DNA of 64,000 bases, from positions 5,436,140-5,500,139 of the forward strand of contig NC_050738.1 in the NCBI RefSeq assembly GCF_014529535.1, in the 5' to 3' direction. Each line of letters starts with the position of its first letter. The first letter of the stretch is position 1. Source of the DNA: Bradysia coprophila. Taxonomy: Eukaryota; Arthropoda; Insecta; Diptera; Sciaridae. A program made the translations under genes and the position numbers. Shown here piece after piece: positions 39,814-51,654 of the stretch. Under the pieces are notes generated by a model. That model had not been told where the DNA came from, ran no database searches, and worked only from the letters and a program-made list of their open reading frames with translations.

Positions 39814-41678
39814 ATGACGGAAATTGATGGTAAAGTACCTCCGAAAACCATCGAGGAATTATACAAAAATCATGAATTTTACATTGGCCTTGGACTAGCG
39901 GTAAAACCTGAAAATCACATTCCATTTGGCTAGAAACGTTGCACATTTAACATTGCATTTGCAACTCACAGGTGTCGTCGAGTGTATTCATCGGATCGAG
40001 TTTTATAATCAAGAAAAAGGCTCTGATCAAATTGAATCGAATCGGTGGACTGAGAGCATCAGCTGGTGGATTTGGTTATTTGAAGGAATGGATTTGGTGG
40101 GCTGGACTACTAACAAGTAAGTGTAAATTTACACACCTTCTTGTGACGTTGAATAAAACAGAAATTCTTTGCTGTTGTTACAGTGGGCATCGGAGAAGCA
40201 GCCAAGTAAGTAATCCGTTTCTGTTCTTGCTTCCATTTTATCGATTTATGACTTCCATAAGATCCGTATGACTAGTAATTTGAATGTAAACCAAATTTCA
40301 TATTATTGACACGTAGCGAAGGGACTTTCATTGACGACAATCACATTAGCAGAAAAGTCGCTGAGTTGCTTTGACTCAGGCTCTCAAGAGAGTGAGCAAT
40401 GTCTTTCACTAAGTTACCACAAAATATACCTTAACGAACTGTTCACTAATTGTTGTCATTGCTGGCGATAACAGATGCCAACGAAATGTTTTGCCATTCC
40501 ACTTAGTCATCGACGACTTGGCAGTACAGTATCTATTAAAATATCTAATCAGCGCGTGCAAAAATGGAATTTTTTTTTAGATTCGATCTATGTGAATAAC
40601 TTTGATGGAGCCAATAACGGTAATTACGCTATAAATGACCTCTAATTAATGTGATCGTAATAAGACCCTTATACCCGAATGCATGAAAACTCAAGTCAGA
40701 TCTAAATACAGAATTTTCCGGTAAATGATACCGAATTCTCCCCATATACCACTCACGATACCAATTCTCAGTCACAGCGGTCACAGCTTCCGATTTTAAT
40801 TAAAGGAAATTTGTTTCAGTTTCGCTGCTTACGCATTCGCACCAGCTTCATTGGTAACACCGTTAGGAGCACTGTCCGTTCTAGTAGCGGCGGTGATGGC
40901 ATCGAAATTTCTCAACGAACGTCTGAACTTATTGGGAAAACTGGGCTGTTTACTCTGCGTCCTTGGATCAATTATCATAGTACTTCATTCGCCCAAAGAA
41001 GTGGAAGTTGAGGATCTAACGGTGCTGATAACAAAACTACAAGACGCGACATTCATCATTTATGTTGTCATCGTGCTCAGTGTGTCATTATTCATATCAC
41101 TGTACGTTGGACCGCGGTATGGCCACATAAATGTAACCGTTTACATAGTTCTGTGCGCGTCGATCGGAAGTTTAACCGTTATGTCGTGCAAGGCTCTGGG
41201 CCTAGCGATACGAGATACAATTTCGGGAAAATCTAACGACTTTGGCGAATGGCTACCGTATTTTCTGATTATCACGACAGCCGTGTTCATTGCCATTCAA
41301 ATGAACTATTTGAACAAAGCGTTGGACATTTTCAATACAGGAATCGTTACACCCATTTATTATGTGATATTCACGTCCTTGGTGATTGTGGCATCTGCTA
41401 TTCTGTTTAAAGAATGGGTGCATATGTCCGTGGAAGATGTTATCGGAGATATTTGTGGATTTTTTATTGTTATCGTTGCGGTGATACTGTTGAATGCCTT
41501 CCAAAACATGGACGTTTCGTTGAACGATATCCGAACAATTATGCGTCCGCGGCGTGATATGGTAAATCGGGCAAGCAATGATACGACGTACACATTGGAT
41601 AATGTGTTGGTGCGACAGAATTCGAAAGATATTAAGAATGGTTATGGGACGAACAGTGATTTGTCGCGGAAACTATGA
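39814..41678 (+). CDS. spict: NIPA-family magnesium transporter (spichthyin-like)
   Basis: Four coding exons, 39814-39900, 39972-40116, 40184-40205 (only 22 nt) and 40820-41678; phases 0, 1 and 2 agree; 1113 nt, 370 aa. NIPA proteins are nine-helix membrane proteins of early endosomes and plasma membrane that carry Mg2+; the Drosophila member spichthyin restrains BMP signalling at the neuromuscular junction. Visible family words: [20 protein letters not shown] in the first helix, [72 protein letters not shown], and [13 protein letters not shown], in the usual order. The C-terminal 65 residues are hydrophilic. ATG chosen because it is the only one in the first exon and gives the usual short N-terminus. 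The symbol assumes one-to-one orthology with the fly gene. Confidence 0.92.
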
Positions 41679-42034
41679 CTAAAGTACAATCAGTAAAAGT
41701 GTTAAATACTGATTTCGGATGCACATTTTTAGATTAAGAACCATTTTCGTTTCGGGTAACAATATACTGACTCATCGATTTTATTAATTATAGTAAGCAC
41801 ATGCAAAAAAGAACATCTTTTTAAGAACAACTCGCATTGTAAGTTAAGATACCAAAATATAAATTCGAATTTTTTTATTTTTATTGCTTGAGTTTCAATG
41901 TAGTTTCATACAATACACAACATACAAAAGAAGCAGCCATACTTTCGCTAGAATCCTGGTCACAATTGTCGAACAAGATTTTTCACTGATCTGTATACAT
42001 GTGGGTGTAATTTCCACAATTTTCTTTTCAGACA

Positions 42035-42427
42035 CACCATTTGGTGCGGCGGAATCCACTGCATCTACAGCTGCAGAGGGAGAGAGTGGTGAAGAACTTT
42101 ATATAGGTTGTAATTGGTAGTGGTTGCAATTCTGATAGCAATAGTACACAAAAAAATGGTTCCACGGATCCAAGGGAAGTTGGTTGAGACTACTGTGAGG
42201 GCCCATACAGATCATTGTCAAAAATTTCTCTTTTGTGATGCGTGTGATTCCCGACGTACACGACGGATGAATCATAATTTCTGCACTTCAACTAGTCTGC
42301 ACCAGCTTCAATGGAATTTTTTGTTTTTACCATTTCTGTTAGAATTGTAACCACTACTGCTTACAATCCCAATCAGTTGTCCACCACTCTCTTTCTTTAG
42401 GTGTAGGTGCCGCTGCACCAAATAGTG
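42035..42427. mobile_element. Inverted-repeat element
   Basis: Ends CACCATTTGGTGCGGCGG and CCGCTGCACCAAATAGTG are inverted; inner matches gagagagtggtg / caccactctc and attggtagtggttgcaattct / agaattgtaaccactac show arms of about 100 bp. Confidence 0.75.
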
Positions 42428-42832
42428 CGGTTGAAAATAATTTTGTTTGTAGAACCTTGGGCAGCTCCAGGCTGATGAATAATATTTAAAAATTAATTAA
42501 CTTGGCCGATCGGTAATTTATACCTTCTTTGGAACTAATTGCAGAAACAAGACAATACCATCAAACGGTACACATGTTATACTCATAAGATGCCTAGCAG
42601 TTAATTCGTGAATTTCAGATTCATTTTTATCTGGGTGGTGCGAGTTCTGCGAAAAGTCTCGCGAGTCCATTCTGCCGAGTGTGCCTTTTTCTGATGGCTA
42701 TACATGTTCGCATTTGATTTGAATTTCTTTCCACATTACGGACAATCGTATAAATCCTCGTCGGAGTGGATTTCAATAGTGAGTTTCGGGGCAGATAGAA
42801 ACGATCAATATTACGACCAGAATTAATATTAA

Positions 42833-43038
42833 CCTGTTACAGACGGTAAGCACAGATCGAGTATTAAAATCTGATCTATTACTTCCACTATCAAAGTATT
42901 TTTGTTCTGATGATTTCAAATCTTGTACTTCATTTTTTTAAACTTGCCCTATACTATATAAAGGACAATATGTACACATAGCTTGTAATTATTTTTGTCG
43001 TCGTTATCGATAACAGATTAATAGTCGTGAGTGACGGG
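42833..43038. mobile_element. TTAA-flanked MITE, copy 2
   Basis: Flanked by TTAA at 42829-42832 and 43039-43042. Left end CCTGTTACAGACGGTAAGC; right end the inverse of CCCGTCACTCACGAC. Interior gtcgtcgttatcgataacag is the inverse of copy 1. Confidence 0.75.
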
Positions 43039-43204
43039 TTAATGTTTCAGGCAGGGACATTGCTGATCCAGGCACACCAGGTTCAAACAGGTGCTAATTG
43101 AAAATTCATCGGAATTGCACTTATACCAATCGGATGAACCACTCGTTACCGGCGTGGCACATCCATCTTCTTTCGTTATAATGACCCAAAATATCGACGA
43201 TACA

Positions 43205-43545
43205 ATGAAACAATTTAATTTCACCGATCTCCTTCAAACAGAAGAGCTTTGATCCATTCAAGTCTCTAAGATATTGCATGAAAAAGTTGAAAAAACAAAT
43301 AATTTTCAACATTTCCCTACTGCAAAATGAAACTGTTAACGACCTCTGTCGCACATGAGCAGAGTATCACCAGATCGGGCATTTCATTCTGATCTTAATG
43401 GAACAATTCAATTTCACCGACCCACACCAAACTTTGATCCGTTCAAGTCTTACAGAGATGGTAGAAAAAAAATATTTTTCAACATTTTCCTACGGCGAAA
43501 TGGAACTGTTAACGACCTCTGTCTCACATGAGCAGAGTATCACCA
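43205..43545. repeat. Tandem duplication, about 173-bp period
   Basis: Two units share atttcaccga, tttgatcc(a/g)ttcaagtct, tttttcaacattt and a nearly identical 40-bp end (aactgttaacgacctctgtc, then cacatgagcagagtatcacc). No coding content seen. Confidence 0.75.
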
Positions 43546-44277
43546 CCAATCATGATAAAAAGCGATAGGTTATGTTTTCCCCTGATTCTCCAGTTTCCAT
43601 TGTTCTGTATAAATAGAGTAGGGTAATTTTTGTTAAGAATTCCATGGGTGGAATTTGTGTCATGTACAGATACATATTTAGGATTAATTTTAACATATGT
43701 TGAATAAATCAATCATGAACTAGAACCATCAGAGTGGGCTAAGGTTGCGTCACTTAGCCGTGAGTGATACGTAGCAGGAACAAATACGGGTGAAGGTCAA
43801 AATTAGATTCAGGCAAATTTTATCTAGATCTGGTCAATCGGAAGATGATCGAAACTAGCCCAGAAATCTATAAATTTCTTGAAATTCGCAGAATTTTCAA
43901 GAAGTTTTTCTATAAATTTCTTCATTTTTCGAATTTTTACAAAATTTTAATTTCTTTTAATTTGTAAGAAATCAAATTCCTCGGTTTCTACGAATTCCTA
44001 CTGAGATTTTAGAAATTTTAGAACACTTTCTAGAAAATAGGCCTTGCTACTTATGCATTTCACTATGAAGCCATGCGAAATGTAGTCGCTGACAGTAATA
44101 AATGACGTAAAATGTTACCAACGCTTAGTATATCACACTTTCCCGTCGTTTCTCTTCAAGACAAAGCAAAATATTAAAAACGTTTGTTGGATTTTTTAGT
44201 TTGTTATATTTGAGCGGGAGAAAAAAGGATAAGGACAGGGAAAGGATTCACGTAACATGGACATAAGATAAAGCGTA
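43546..44277. other. AT-rich low-complexity intergenic
   Basis: Between about 43860 and 44030 there are many degenerate aaatttctt / aagaaattt words; otherwise nothing recognised. Confidence 0.4.
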
Positions 44278-45761
44278 TTACAACAATCCAGTAACGGCTT
44301 TAATCCATGGTACATAAGTTTCGACGCGTACGAATGACGTGATTTCATTCTGTGCACATTGTTTCGATACAGTCGATGCTAGACCAGCCTAAAGAATAAC
44401 AACGCTTAATCAGTTAATCTCTCCAATATCAATTCAAAATGCAAAAATTACCAAAACCCAAACACCACGATGAGAAATAGCCAATGCATTGCCCTGATCA
44501 CCTTCACACACCTTTTTCGATTCGGGGTGGTTATCATGGGCGCAGAATGTTGATACAAGGTTTACGTTTTTGATTTGTTTCTGGCATGCATCATCTGGTA
44601 CAACACTGGGGTAAAGAGCCTTCCAAGCGGTTGCCGGAGATGGCTTGTCTGTAGGTTCAGAAATACCGAAACCGACAATAGTTCCTAAGATACAAAAATT
44701 AAGTTTATCGGAGTTTTGGCACTTAGAATACAATTAGAAATGCTAGAATCTAATGTTTCAAGAGGGTGTCGTGGCTTCGGGGAGGCTAGAGAAAGAAAAT
44801 GAATGATCAATGTTCCCTTAATTTTAAATGAATTCCCAGGGTCTCATGGAACACCCAACTATTCCCCGAAATATCTGCTCTTATTAAGTTGACTTAAAAC
44901 TCTTACCGTCCTGGTAAACGCGAGGAATAGCAACATCGAATTGTGGCAACGCAAGGGAAGAGACCATAGCTAAAATTCAATCAGAATTAGTCGTCACCGT
45001 CTGATATGAATATTAATGAGACTTACCAGATGGTAAGAAAGAGTCAAGTACCAGCACACCAATATTGTTGTTTTCATTAGCTGCTTCATAGTTCGGATGG
45101 ATAAATGCGTTTGAGCTTTGTGTATAGTTAAGCTTGGAAATTTGACTAGATCCGTATCCGATATTCCATACGTTGTAACTGTTCGCAAAGTTCGTTAACG
45201 AATTAGAAAATAGAAATAGTTATTAACAAGACGAGGCCAAGGGATAACAAGTTGAAAAGTGTAATATCGTTTGAATTTTGTCGATCCGAGGCGAAGCTGA
45301 GGTCAATAAACACACGAAAACGAGACTTTTCCACTTTTATTCCAAATTTTGCAATGGATTTTTCATGCAATGGGTGTCGAAACTTCATGAAATTCGATGA
45401 AAAATCACCATTCTTGGCCCGTAAGTATGTAAAATAATATTTACCCTCTGATCAGTGATGCAACGGTTAGGACATATTTTCTCGTGATCCTAATTCGGAG
45501 AAGAATTTCAATAAATTTTCTTACGAACTAAAACTAATTGAAAGAAAAATATTTACGGAATTCCTGCACCAAAGGCAAATGTATTATTACCGGAACAAGC
45601 AATAAATACTTGATTTACGTTCGATATTGCTGACCGTGAAGTAATTACATTAGCCTAATAATGGAAAACAAGTGATGTTAAGTTGTAAAATCGGATATTG
45701 AAAGTTTACTAACGCTTGCTAGTCCAACACACAAACACCCAAGTAGAGATGCGAACAACAT
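44278..45761 (-). CDS. Secreted serine-protease homolog SPH-1, all triad residues lost
   Basis: Seven exons: 45761-45714, 45654-45557, 45489-45445, 45178-45027, 44969-44907, 44684-44452 and 44388-44278; 750 nt, 249 aa, phases consistent. Chymotrypsin fold: signal peptide MLFASLLGCLCVGLAS, then an S1 body without a recognisable activation peptide. The usual TAAHC is TVASL (His to Ser), the NDIALL word is NNIGVL (Asp to Asn), and GDSGG is GDQGN (Ser to Gln), so proteolysis is excluded. Conserved scaffold words remain: RKYVLT, VGFG, FCA, CEGDQGN and the C-terminal YVPWIKAV helix. A TTATAAG at about 45831 upstream is a plausible TATA box. Likely role is binding or regulation outside the cell; the partner is unknown. 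Confidence 0.85.
45285..45400. repeat. Dispersed repeat family (cacacgaaaacgagactttt), copy 1
   Basis: Shares gaggtcaataaacacacgaa, acgagactttt and a gtcgaaa-cttcatgaaa tail with copies near 46555-46665, 57440-57560 and 63795-63950. It lies inside an intron of SPH-1. Confidence 0.7.
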
Positions 45762-46554
45762 TTTTCTTTTTGTTAAACGTTACCGCGTGAAATTAAACTC
45801 TAAATTAAAATTTAAAGTTGCTAGTCAGCAGCTTATAAGTAACTAAGCTGTCCGTAGTCGATAACTATCTCGAAGCAATTCAATGTTCTGTGTAATAATT
45901 GATTTTCGGTATATTGAATTGATGTCCACTATCTGTACATCGAGTTATCATTTTATCGTGTAATTAATGGTTCTAATTGCAATTTCGACACACAAAAAAG
46001 AATTGTTCATGTTAGCGATTATGCCGTTGGACATACATTGTAACGGCATTTAGTATCATTTTCTTTGGAAATTCGACTTAGGAATTTTGCTTCCAAATTT
46101 TAATTTCCTGGAATTGATTGCTACAAAAAACATTCAGTGGCAACAAAAAGAAACCACAAAACATGATGTTGTAGCACCAGCCCATTGTAATGAATGGTTT
46201 CATTTGTTAAAAATAAATATTTTTTTCTATCAAAATGATTACGCATCGATGGTTGATGGTCTACATTATGTATAACATTAACAAGTAGCTCTTAAGAAAC
46301 TGAAAATTAATTGAAAAACTAAATTTTTGCTTGAAATTGGTTGATTAGAGGCGAAACATAGGTCAACAATCACACAGCCATACAGCTCTTGAATTTTCTA
46401 CCAAGATGCAATTTTGAACGTACTGAAAGAAAATGCCACTTGCAAGGTATGTCGTTCAGCATCCTATAAATCAGAAGCTCATAAGATCTTCATGGTCGGA
46501 GAAGTGATCATCCTAGCCTGAGAAATCTAGAAAAAGTCGTAGATTTGCAACTAT

Positions 46555-46690
46555 ATAGCGAGGCGAAGCCGAGATCTACAAACACATGAAAATGTGACTT
46601 TTCGCTGTTATCCCCGTTGTGGAAAGTAGGGTTTGAAACATGAAAGGTACGGCATTCGACGCATGTAAAACGATTTTATACATTACCCCA
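46555..46690. repeat. Same dispersed family, copy 2 (diverged)
   Basis: gcgaggcgaagccgagatct, acaaacacatgaaaatgtga and a cgacgcatgtaaaa end as in the 63795 copy. Confidence 0.6.
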
Positions 46691-47184
46691 ACAAATAAGC
46701 CTTCATCACTTAGAAAAACAAGCCTTAAGCTAAGTACGATATATACTAGGCAATGGTACAATGTCTACAAATATTACAGGTGACGTCACTGAAATTTATT
46801 CACCTGTTTCAACTGGACCACTGATACAAACAAATCTGCTCATATGTTTTCATGCAGATGAAATAGTTATGAGTGGTGGATCAGTGACAAAAATTCTTGC
46901 CTAGATGGTTAAAATTGGAAGAATTGGATTCCATGCTGAGTGTTTGTAACTGAAACCGTTGTAATGTGTTGGATTTTTTGATTGGATAAATAATTCTTCT
47001 TTCATTTTTCTCAAATGATAGTCATTTTCTTTCTATTCATGATTATTTGTGAATTGTCCCAGTTTATTTACTGTGACCTTTCTTCTTTGTGAGATGTTTT
47101 ACCTTTGCAAATTGTAGTAATAGTTTCTCTTGCCATACAATTGTTGCATGGAATTTCATAGATACTTGGTGGTGTATATCTAGT

Positions 47185-47334
47185 CTGGGTTCTTATGTCA
47201 ATCCGCGCGCTAGGCGTTTCCCGAGTTTTTCAGTTATAGCATTCGATTGAGCTTGAAAAATCGTGAAACATATGTCTTTTTCAAAAATCGTAATTTTTAT
47301 ACATTTTTTGCGCATTTTTTACATAAGAACCCAG
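47185..47334. mobile_element. 150-bp MITE
   Basis: Exact 14-bp inverted ends CTGGGTTCTTATGT (47185-47198) and ACATAAGAACCCAG (47321-47334). Abuts the LINE target site. Confidence 0.7.
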
Positions 47335-47354
47335 AGTAATCTCCTTAATTGACT

Positions 47355-48991
47355 CCATCCGTCAACTTTAAACACTTCCGATCACCACGTCCAGATGGAA
47401 GAAGTCTCGAGAATAATATCTATGAAAGCACCAGGAATCGACGGAATTCCGAATATACTGCTGAAAAGGCTGCCTATTGTCGCTAAACAATTCATTACGA
47501 AGATGATCAATTCTTGCATCGACGAGTGCTATTTCCCTGGGCATTTCAAGAAGGCGAAAGTCACATCAATTTTGAAACCACAAAAAGACCCCAAAAACGC
47601 TGTGAGCTATAGACCGATTAGTCTATTAAGTTCAATTGGAAAAATATTCGAACGAATCATCTACGCATCACTGAAAATTCCGTTATTCAAGCTAAACAAT
47701 TCGGCTTCCGGCCAGGTCACTCAACTGTTCATCAAATCAAAAGAATCATCAACATCATCAATGCTAACAAGACGAGCAGAAAATCCACAGGAATGGTACT
47801 TATCGACATGGAAAAAGCGTTTGACTCGGTTTGGCACGTGAAGAGTAACCAAGCTGGAAAAAGTTGGAACGCCTTCCTACCTGATTAAGATTATTTCATC
47901 ATTTCTAAAGGACAGAAGCTTTACAGTCTGTGTCAATGGAGCCGAATCTTCACCAAAATCCGTCCCGGCTGGACTTGCCCAGGGTTCGGTTATTTCGCCA
48001 TTATTGTATGCTGTTTACACTTCAGACCTGAGAGTACCTTTGAGTTGTGAGAGTGGATATTATGCCGATGACACCGCTATTCTCTCTTCAGCGAAACAGT
48101 CCAATACAGTAGTCAAAAATCTCTCAGACGCTCTATCGAAGATCCACAAATATTTCGTTAAGTGGAAGATCAAGATCAACTGTGACAAGACGCAAGCGAT
48201 TCTGTTCAAATTTAACCAATCAAAGAGACGAACACCGTCAAGAGATTTGTACTTCAATGGTTCGTTAATCAGCTTTAAAATGGAAGTAACATACCTCGGG
48301 ATGGTGATTGATCACAAACTGAATTTTACGAGACAAATTGAATCGTGCAGAATGAAGGCGCTAAACAGTTTCAAAGCACTCTACCCGCTTCTCTGTCGGA
48401 ATTCATTGCTATCAACAGAGTCAAAGTTGACTTTGTATAAATGCATCATCCGCCCTAAAATGACTTACGCATCACTGGTTTGGATCGGCACATCACGAAC
48501 GAATCACAACAAATTGAAGGTAACTCAGAACTAAATTTTAAAATGCATCCACAATGTGCCGAGAATGTTCCCTACGATTGCACTCTTGGAAAGGTCCGGA
48601 ATCGACTCTATCGTCAACTTGTTACAAGAACAAGCCAGTGTTTTCTTCAACAAATGTGCAATATCTGAGCATGAATTGATTAGGCGTATGACGCGGTGAT
48701 TTTTAGCTTGTTTTCCTTCTTTCTTTCTTTTCTATCTTTTAATTTTATGAACTCTAAATTTGTCTTCTCTTTCTTTCCTTCTTAATGATAAAAATAATGA
48801 AGAGGTTTTTGATTGCCATAATTTTTGCCTCAACGATCTCATCAGTGATATTTTGTTCTTCAAATTTCTAAATTGTATTAAATTCAGTATATGACTTGAC
48901 TAGTCGGTGTGGAATCGATTGATTAATCACGACGATAATTTGTAACTGTGTATGCATACCAAAGATTTATTGAATTACGATTTAAAAAAAA
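47355..48991 (+). mobile_element. 5'-truncated non-LTR retrotransposon (Jockey-like LINE)
   Basis: Insert of 1637 bp ending in an A-rich tail (tttaaaaaaaa) and flanked by a perfect 17-bp duplication, AATCTCCTTAATTGACT, at 47338-47354 and 48992-49008. The reverse transcriptase core is readable across frames: KAPGIDGIPN, SYRPISLLSSIGKIFERII, FGFRPGHSTVHQ, DMEKAFDSVWH, GLAQGSVISPLLYAVYTSD, YADDTAI, YLGMVIDHKLNF. Frameshifts near 47690 and 47850 and stops near 48530 make it inactive. The endonuclease and ORF1 are missing through 5' truncation, typical of target-primed insertion. The order of RT words fits Jockey-type elements; exact clade not established. Confidence 0.92.
47395..48720 (+). pseudogene. 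Broken LINE reverse transcriptase
   Basis: Conceptual RT of about 430 residues in at least three frame segments: 47395-47690, about 47690-47890 in another frame, and 48004-48534 in a third. The catalytic YADD is intact, but the reading frame is not. Described only; not reconstructed. Confidence 0.85.
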
Positions 48992-49008
48992 AATCTCCTT
49001 AATTGACT

Positions 49009-49740
49009 TTAGCATGTGTAATATTTTGTTCCTGGAGTGAATGTTACTTTCTATTTCAATTTTCTTCTTAATATTCCGTCAATTTTCTTCGATAAATTTT
49101 TAACGTAATAAGCTATTGCGATCCATGGGCCTTTCTTTCCTCTTGATTTTCTTCTTCCATTAATTTTATTTCTGTTTTGTTGATTTGTTGATTTGTAAAT
49201 GTTCGTATTTTCACTATTTCCATGGAATGTCGGATTTTGAATCGGTGGTATTTGTGTTGATTGTTCAGTGTTGAGAGAGTTTAATTTTTCTCGCATTTTA
49301 ATTAAGTCCAATGAATCCTTGTAGATAGTTATTCAATATATAATAATTCGCCATCAATGATATCCTCGTCACATATTGTGAAGGCTCTGTATGTTAACGC
49401 ATATCATCAAAAGACAACTTATTCGACATCTACTAGCCATCTACTATTATATCAATTGTATTTAAGGAAAGAGGACATGGAAACTTGTCTCCAATTTCTA
49501 CTTAGGGATTTTAAGGAATTTGATGAGATCGGAAATTATTAAAGGATTGGTAGTGGCGGAATAAGTTTCAAAGCGAAGTTCGCAAACTAAAATTGACAGA
49601 TATAATGTGGGACGAATTGCACAAAGTTAGAACATTGGTTTTGAGTGATAACGTATACACTTCATTATTTCATTTGTATTGGATGATCGAAGGTGATACT
49701 TTGAAATACTTTGACGGTTACAGTCCGAGAAAAATAAGAA
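49009..49740. other. Intergenic, nothing recognised
   Basis: Pyrimidine-rich and AT-rich sequence; an 86-codon ORF at 49051-49311 (-) is Asn/Lys/Arg-rich with no domain and is probably spurious. Confidence 0.4.
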
Positions 49741-49744
49741 GTGA

Positions 49745-49846
49745 CCAATTCAACGTTTATAATCCAACTTGTTCCACAAACCCATATGGATGCTTAATAA
49801 CGTGGATATCGCAAGTGGAATAAGTTGGATTATAAACGTTGAATTG
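49745..49846. mobile_element. Hairpin MITE
   Basis: CAATTCAACGTTTATAATCC at 49745 is exactly mirrored at the right end, up to 49846; the 32-bp arms have one or two mismatches. Confidence 0.85.
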
Positions 49847-50141
49847 ATCCCTTCTTAGACTCAGACTTTTTCTAGAAGACAGTTTAGACATTCTTAAAGA
49901 TGACCATCAAATAGAATTTGTATTTTTTTGCGGGTAATATACTGAAAATACCATGCCTTCCTTTTAAAACATAAAATATTTTCTTGCGGCCTTTTGAAGT
50001 AACATGGTAAACGCTCAGAACGTTATCAACACATTAAAGATAGGTCTGCCTTAACCTTTTTTAGTAAACGAACATTTTCAAAATTCTCGGGAAATAATTT
50101 TTATTTACAATTTCCATTGCCAACTTCAATCCAATTTCATT

Positions 50142-51128
50142 CTAGTTAATATTCGCCACACTTCTAATCCATTCTAAATAGTTCTGCGTCTGAACATATC
50201 TCGACCGATCAGAGCGAATGCAAAACAATTCGAATTGAGTCAACAAGCCAGTCTGAAAAAAATTAAGTTTTTAAATTTTTCGAATTGTTGGAGCGAGCAT
50301 GATTCTTACCAAAATTAAATTTCCTCGGAAAGATGTGACAAAGGGACTGCCAACGCTGTGGGTACACACGTTGGCACTATATTCATTATCACGGGCACAA
50401 AATAGATTCTCAGCGGTGTCCTGCATATTAGCACAAGCACTATTAGGTTGTACTAGCAAGTAGGCAGCACGTAGATCAGCCGATACAATGGGCACTTCAC
50501 TTGTCGTCCGAACATTAAATCCTACTATTGTGCCTTCTTCATCCAAACGCGGGAGAACCATTACTGATGAAGGAAGGGGAAGACTAACAGGTTCAACAAG
50601 GGCTGCAAAAATAGAATTGTAAATATTTATGGATCCAATAGTCAACAACATTGATCATACGTGAGTTGATGATTTGCGGCAGGATAATCACACCGATATT
50701 GTTTGTATTTGGTGACACGTAACCGGGATGTATAAAGGCTATGGTGCTGGTAACTCTTGTTAAATTCGATACAACTGTAGCGCCGTAACCTATTTGCCAT
50801 TGAGTGAATCTTATAGCGCGAAAAATTTCAAAAACATAAAAAAAACCAACTCAAATCAAAGACTGTTCTAGGAATTCATTTACCCTGAAATAAGTCTTGC
50901 AATCGTCAAAACATGTCGTCTAGTAATAAATGCCCCGCCACCTGTAGGACCGGAGCCTCCTTGAATGTATGCAAAATACGGTCTTTGCTCGGCAACCTCA
51001 CCATTTAGAATTCCAGCAGAACTCTAAACAAATGATAGTTGTGAGACGACGAATTGGATGGAATTTCTGTTTCAACTTACACGAAGCCCAAAAATGGCAA
51101 TCAATAGTACACAGAATATCAATTTCAT
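50142..51128 (-). CDS. Secreted serine-protease homolog SPH-2, all triad residues lost
   Basis: Five exons: 51128-51081, 51023-50884, 50809-50661, 50602-50310 and 50252-50142; 741 nt, 246 aa. Signal peptide MKLIFCVLLIAIFG, then a mature-type N-terminus ILNGEVAEQRPYFAYI directly after it, so there is no propeptide to cleave. TAAHC is TIARL (His to Arg), NDIALL is NNIGVI (Asp to Asn), and GDSGG is HSVGS (Ser to Val, and the preceding Asp also lost). Sequence and exon layout are closest to SPH-4 (both have VxxFC-ARD and an RG-containing stretch before the last exon). The last exon is 111 nt, as in SPH-1 and SPH-4. No TATA box was evident upstream. Probably an extracellular binding protein. Confidence 0.85.
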
Positions 51129-51654
51129 TACGGAATGTTTCTCTGGTCGGTTGATGATGTTGAACTAAATGCCGTTGATTAAATGTTCGGTGATACGGGC
51201 ATAGCTCATTTATTTCCAGAGATTTTTCTTTATCAATACTTTACCAAGTAAATTTGTTAATCTTACTGCACATTAATTCTCCAATACGACAGGTAGGATT
51301 CAACGTATTGTATCTAAACTCATGGAATTGATTAAATGGATCGATTTTCGTTAATGGTCGAGATAAATATTTATCTGCTCGTTGGATTGAGATGAGTCAA
51401 CATGATTAATTGATTTACCGTTATGGTTGGATTTATTTATGAATAAGTTTCTATCAACAAATGTATTAGCCCGTAGCCGATCTAACATTTTCGTATCAAA
51501 TTCATGTTCCCAAAAAAATGTTGTCAAAAGTTTTTATTTCCATGACATAAACAGGCAAAATAAATCAGAGAAAAACAATTCAACTTGTTACTTTTTCTAC
51601 AGACGGCAAGCATATTTAACAGAACCTGCTGTTGTCTAGGAATTTACAAGGATC

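Noticed and set aside
41253-41593. - strand ORFs across the NIPA last exon
   Set aside because: Antisense shadows of the real coding exon.
49051-49311. 86-codon Asn/Lys-rich - strand ORF
   Set aside because: Low-complexity composition expected from AT-rich DNA; no domain.
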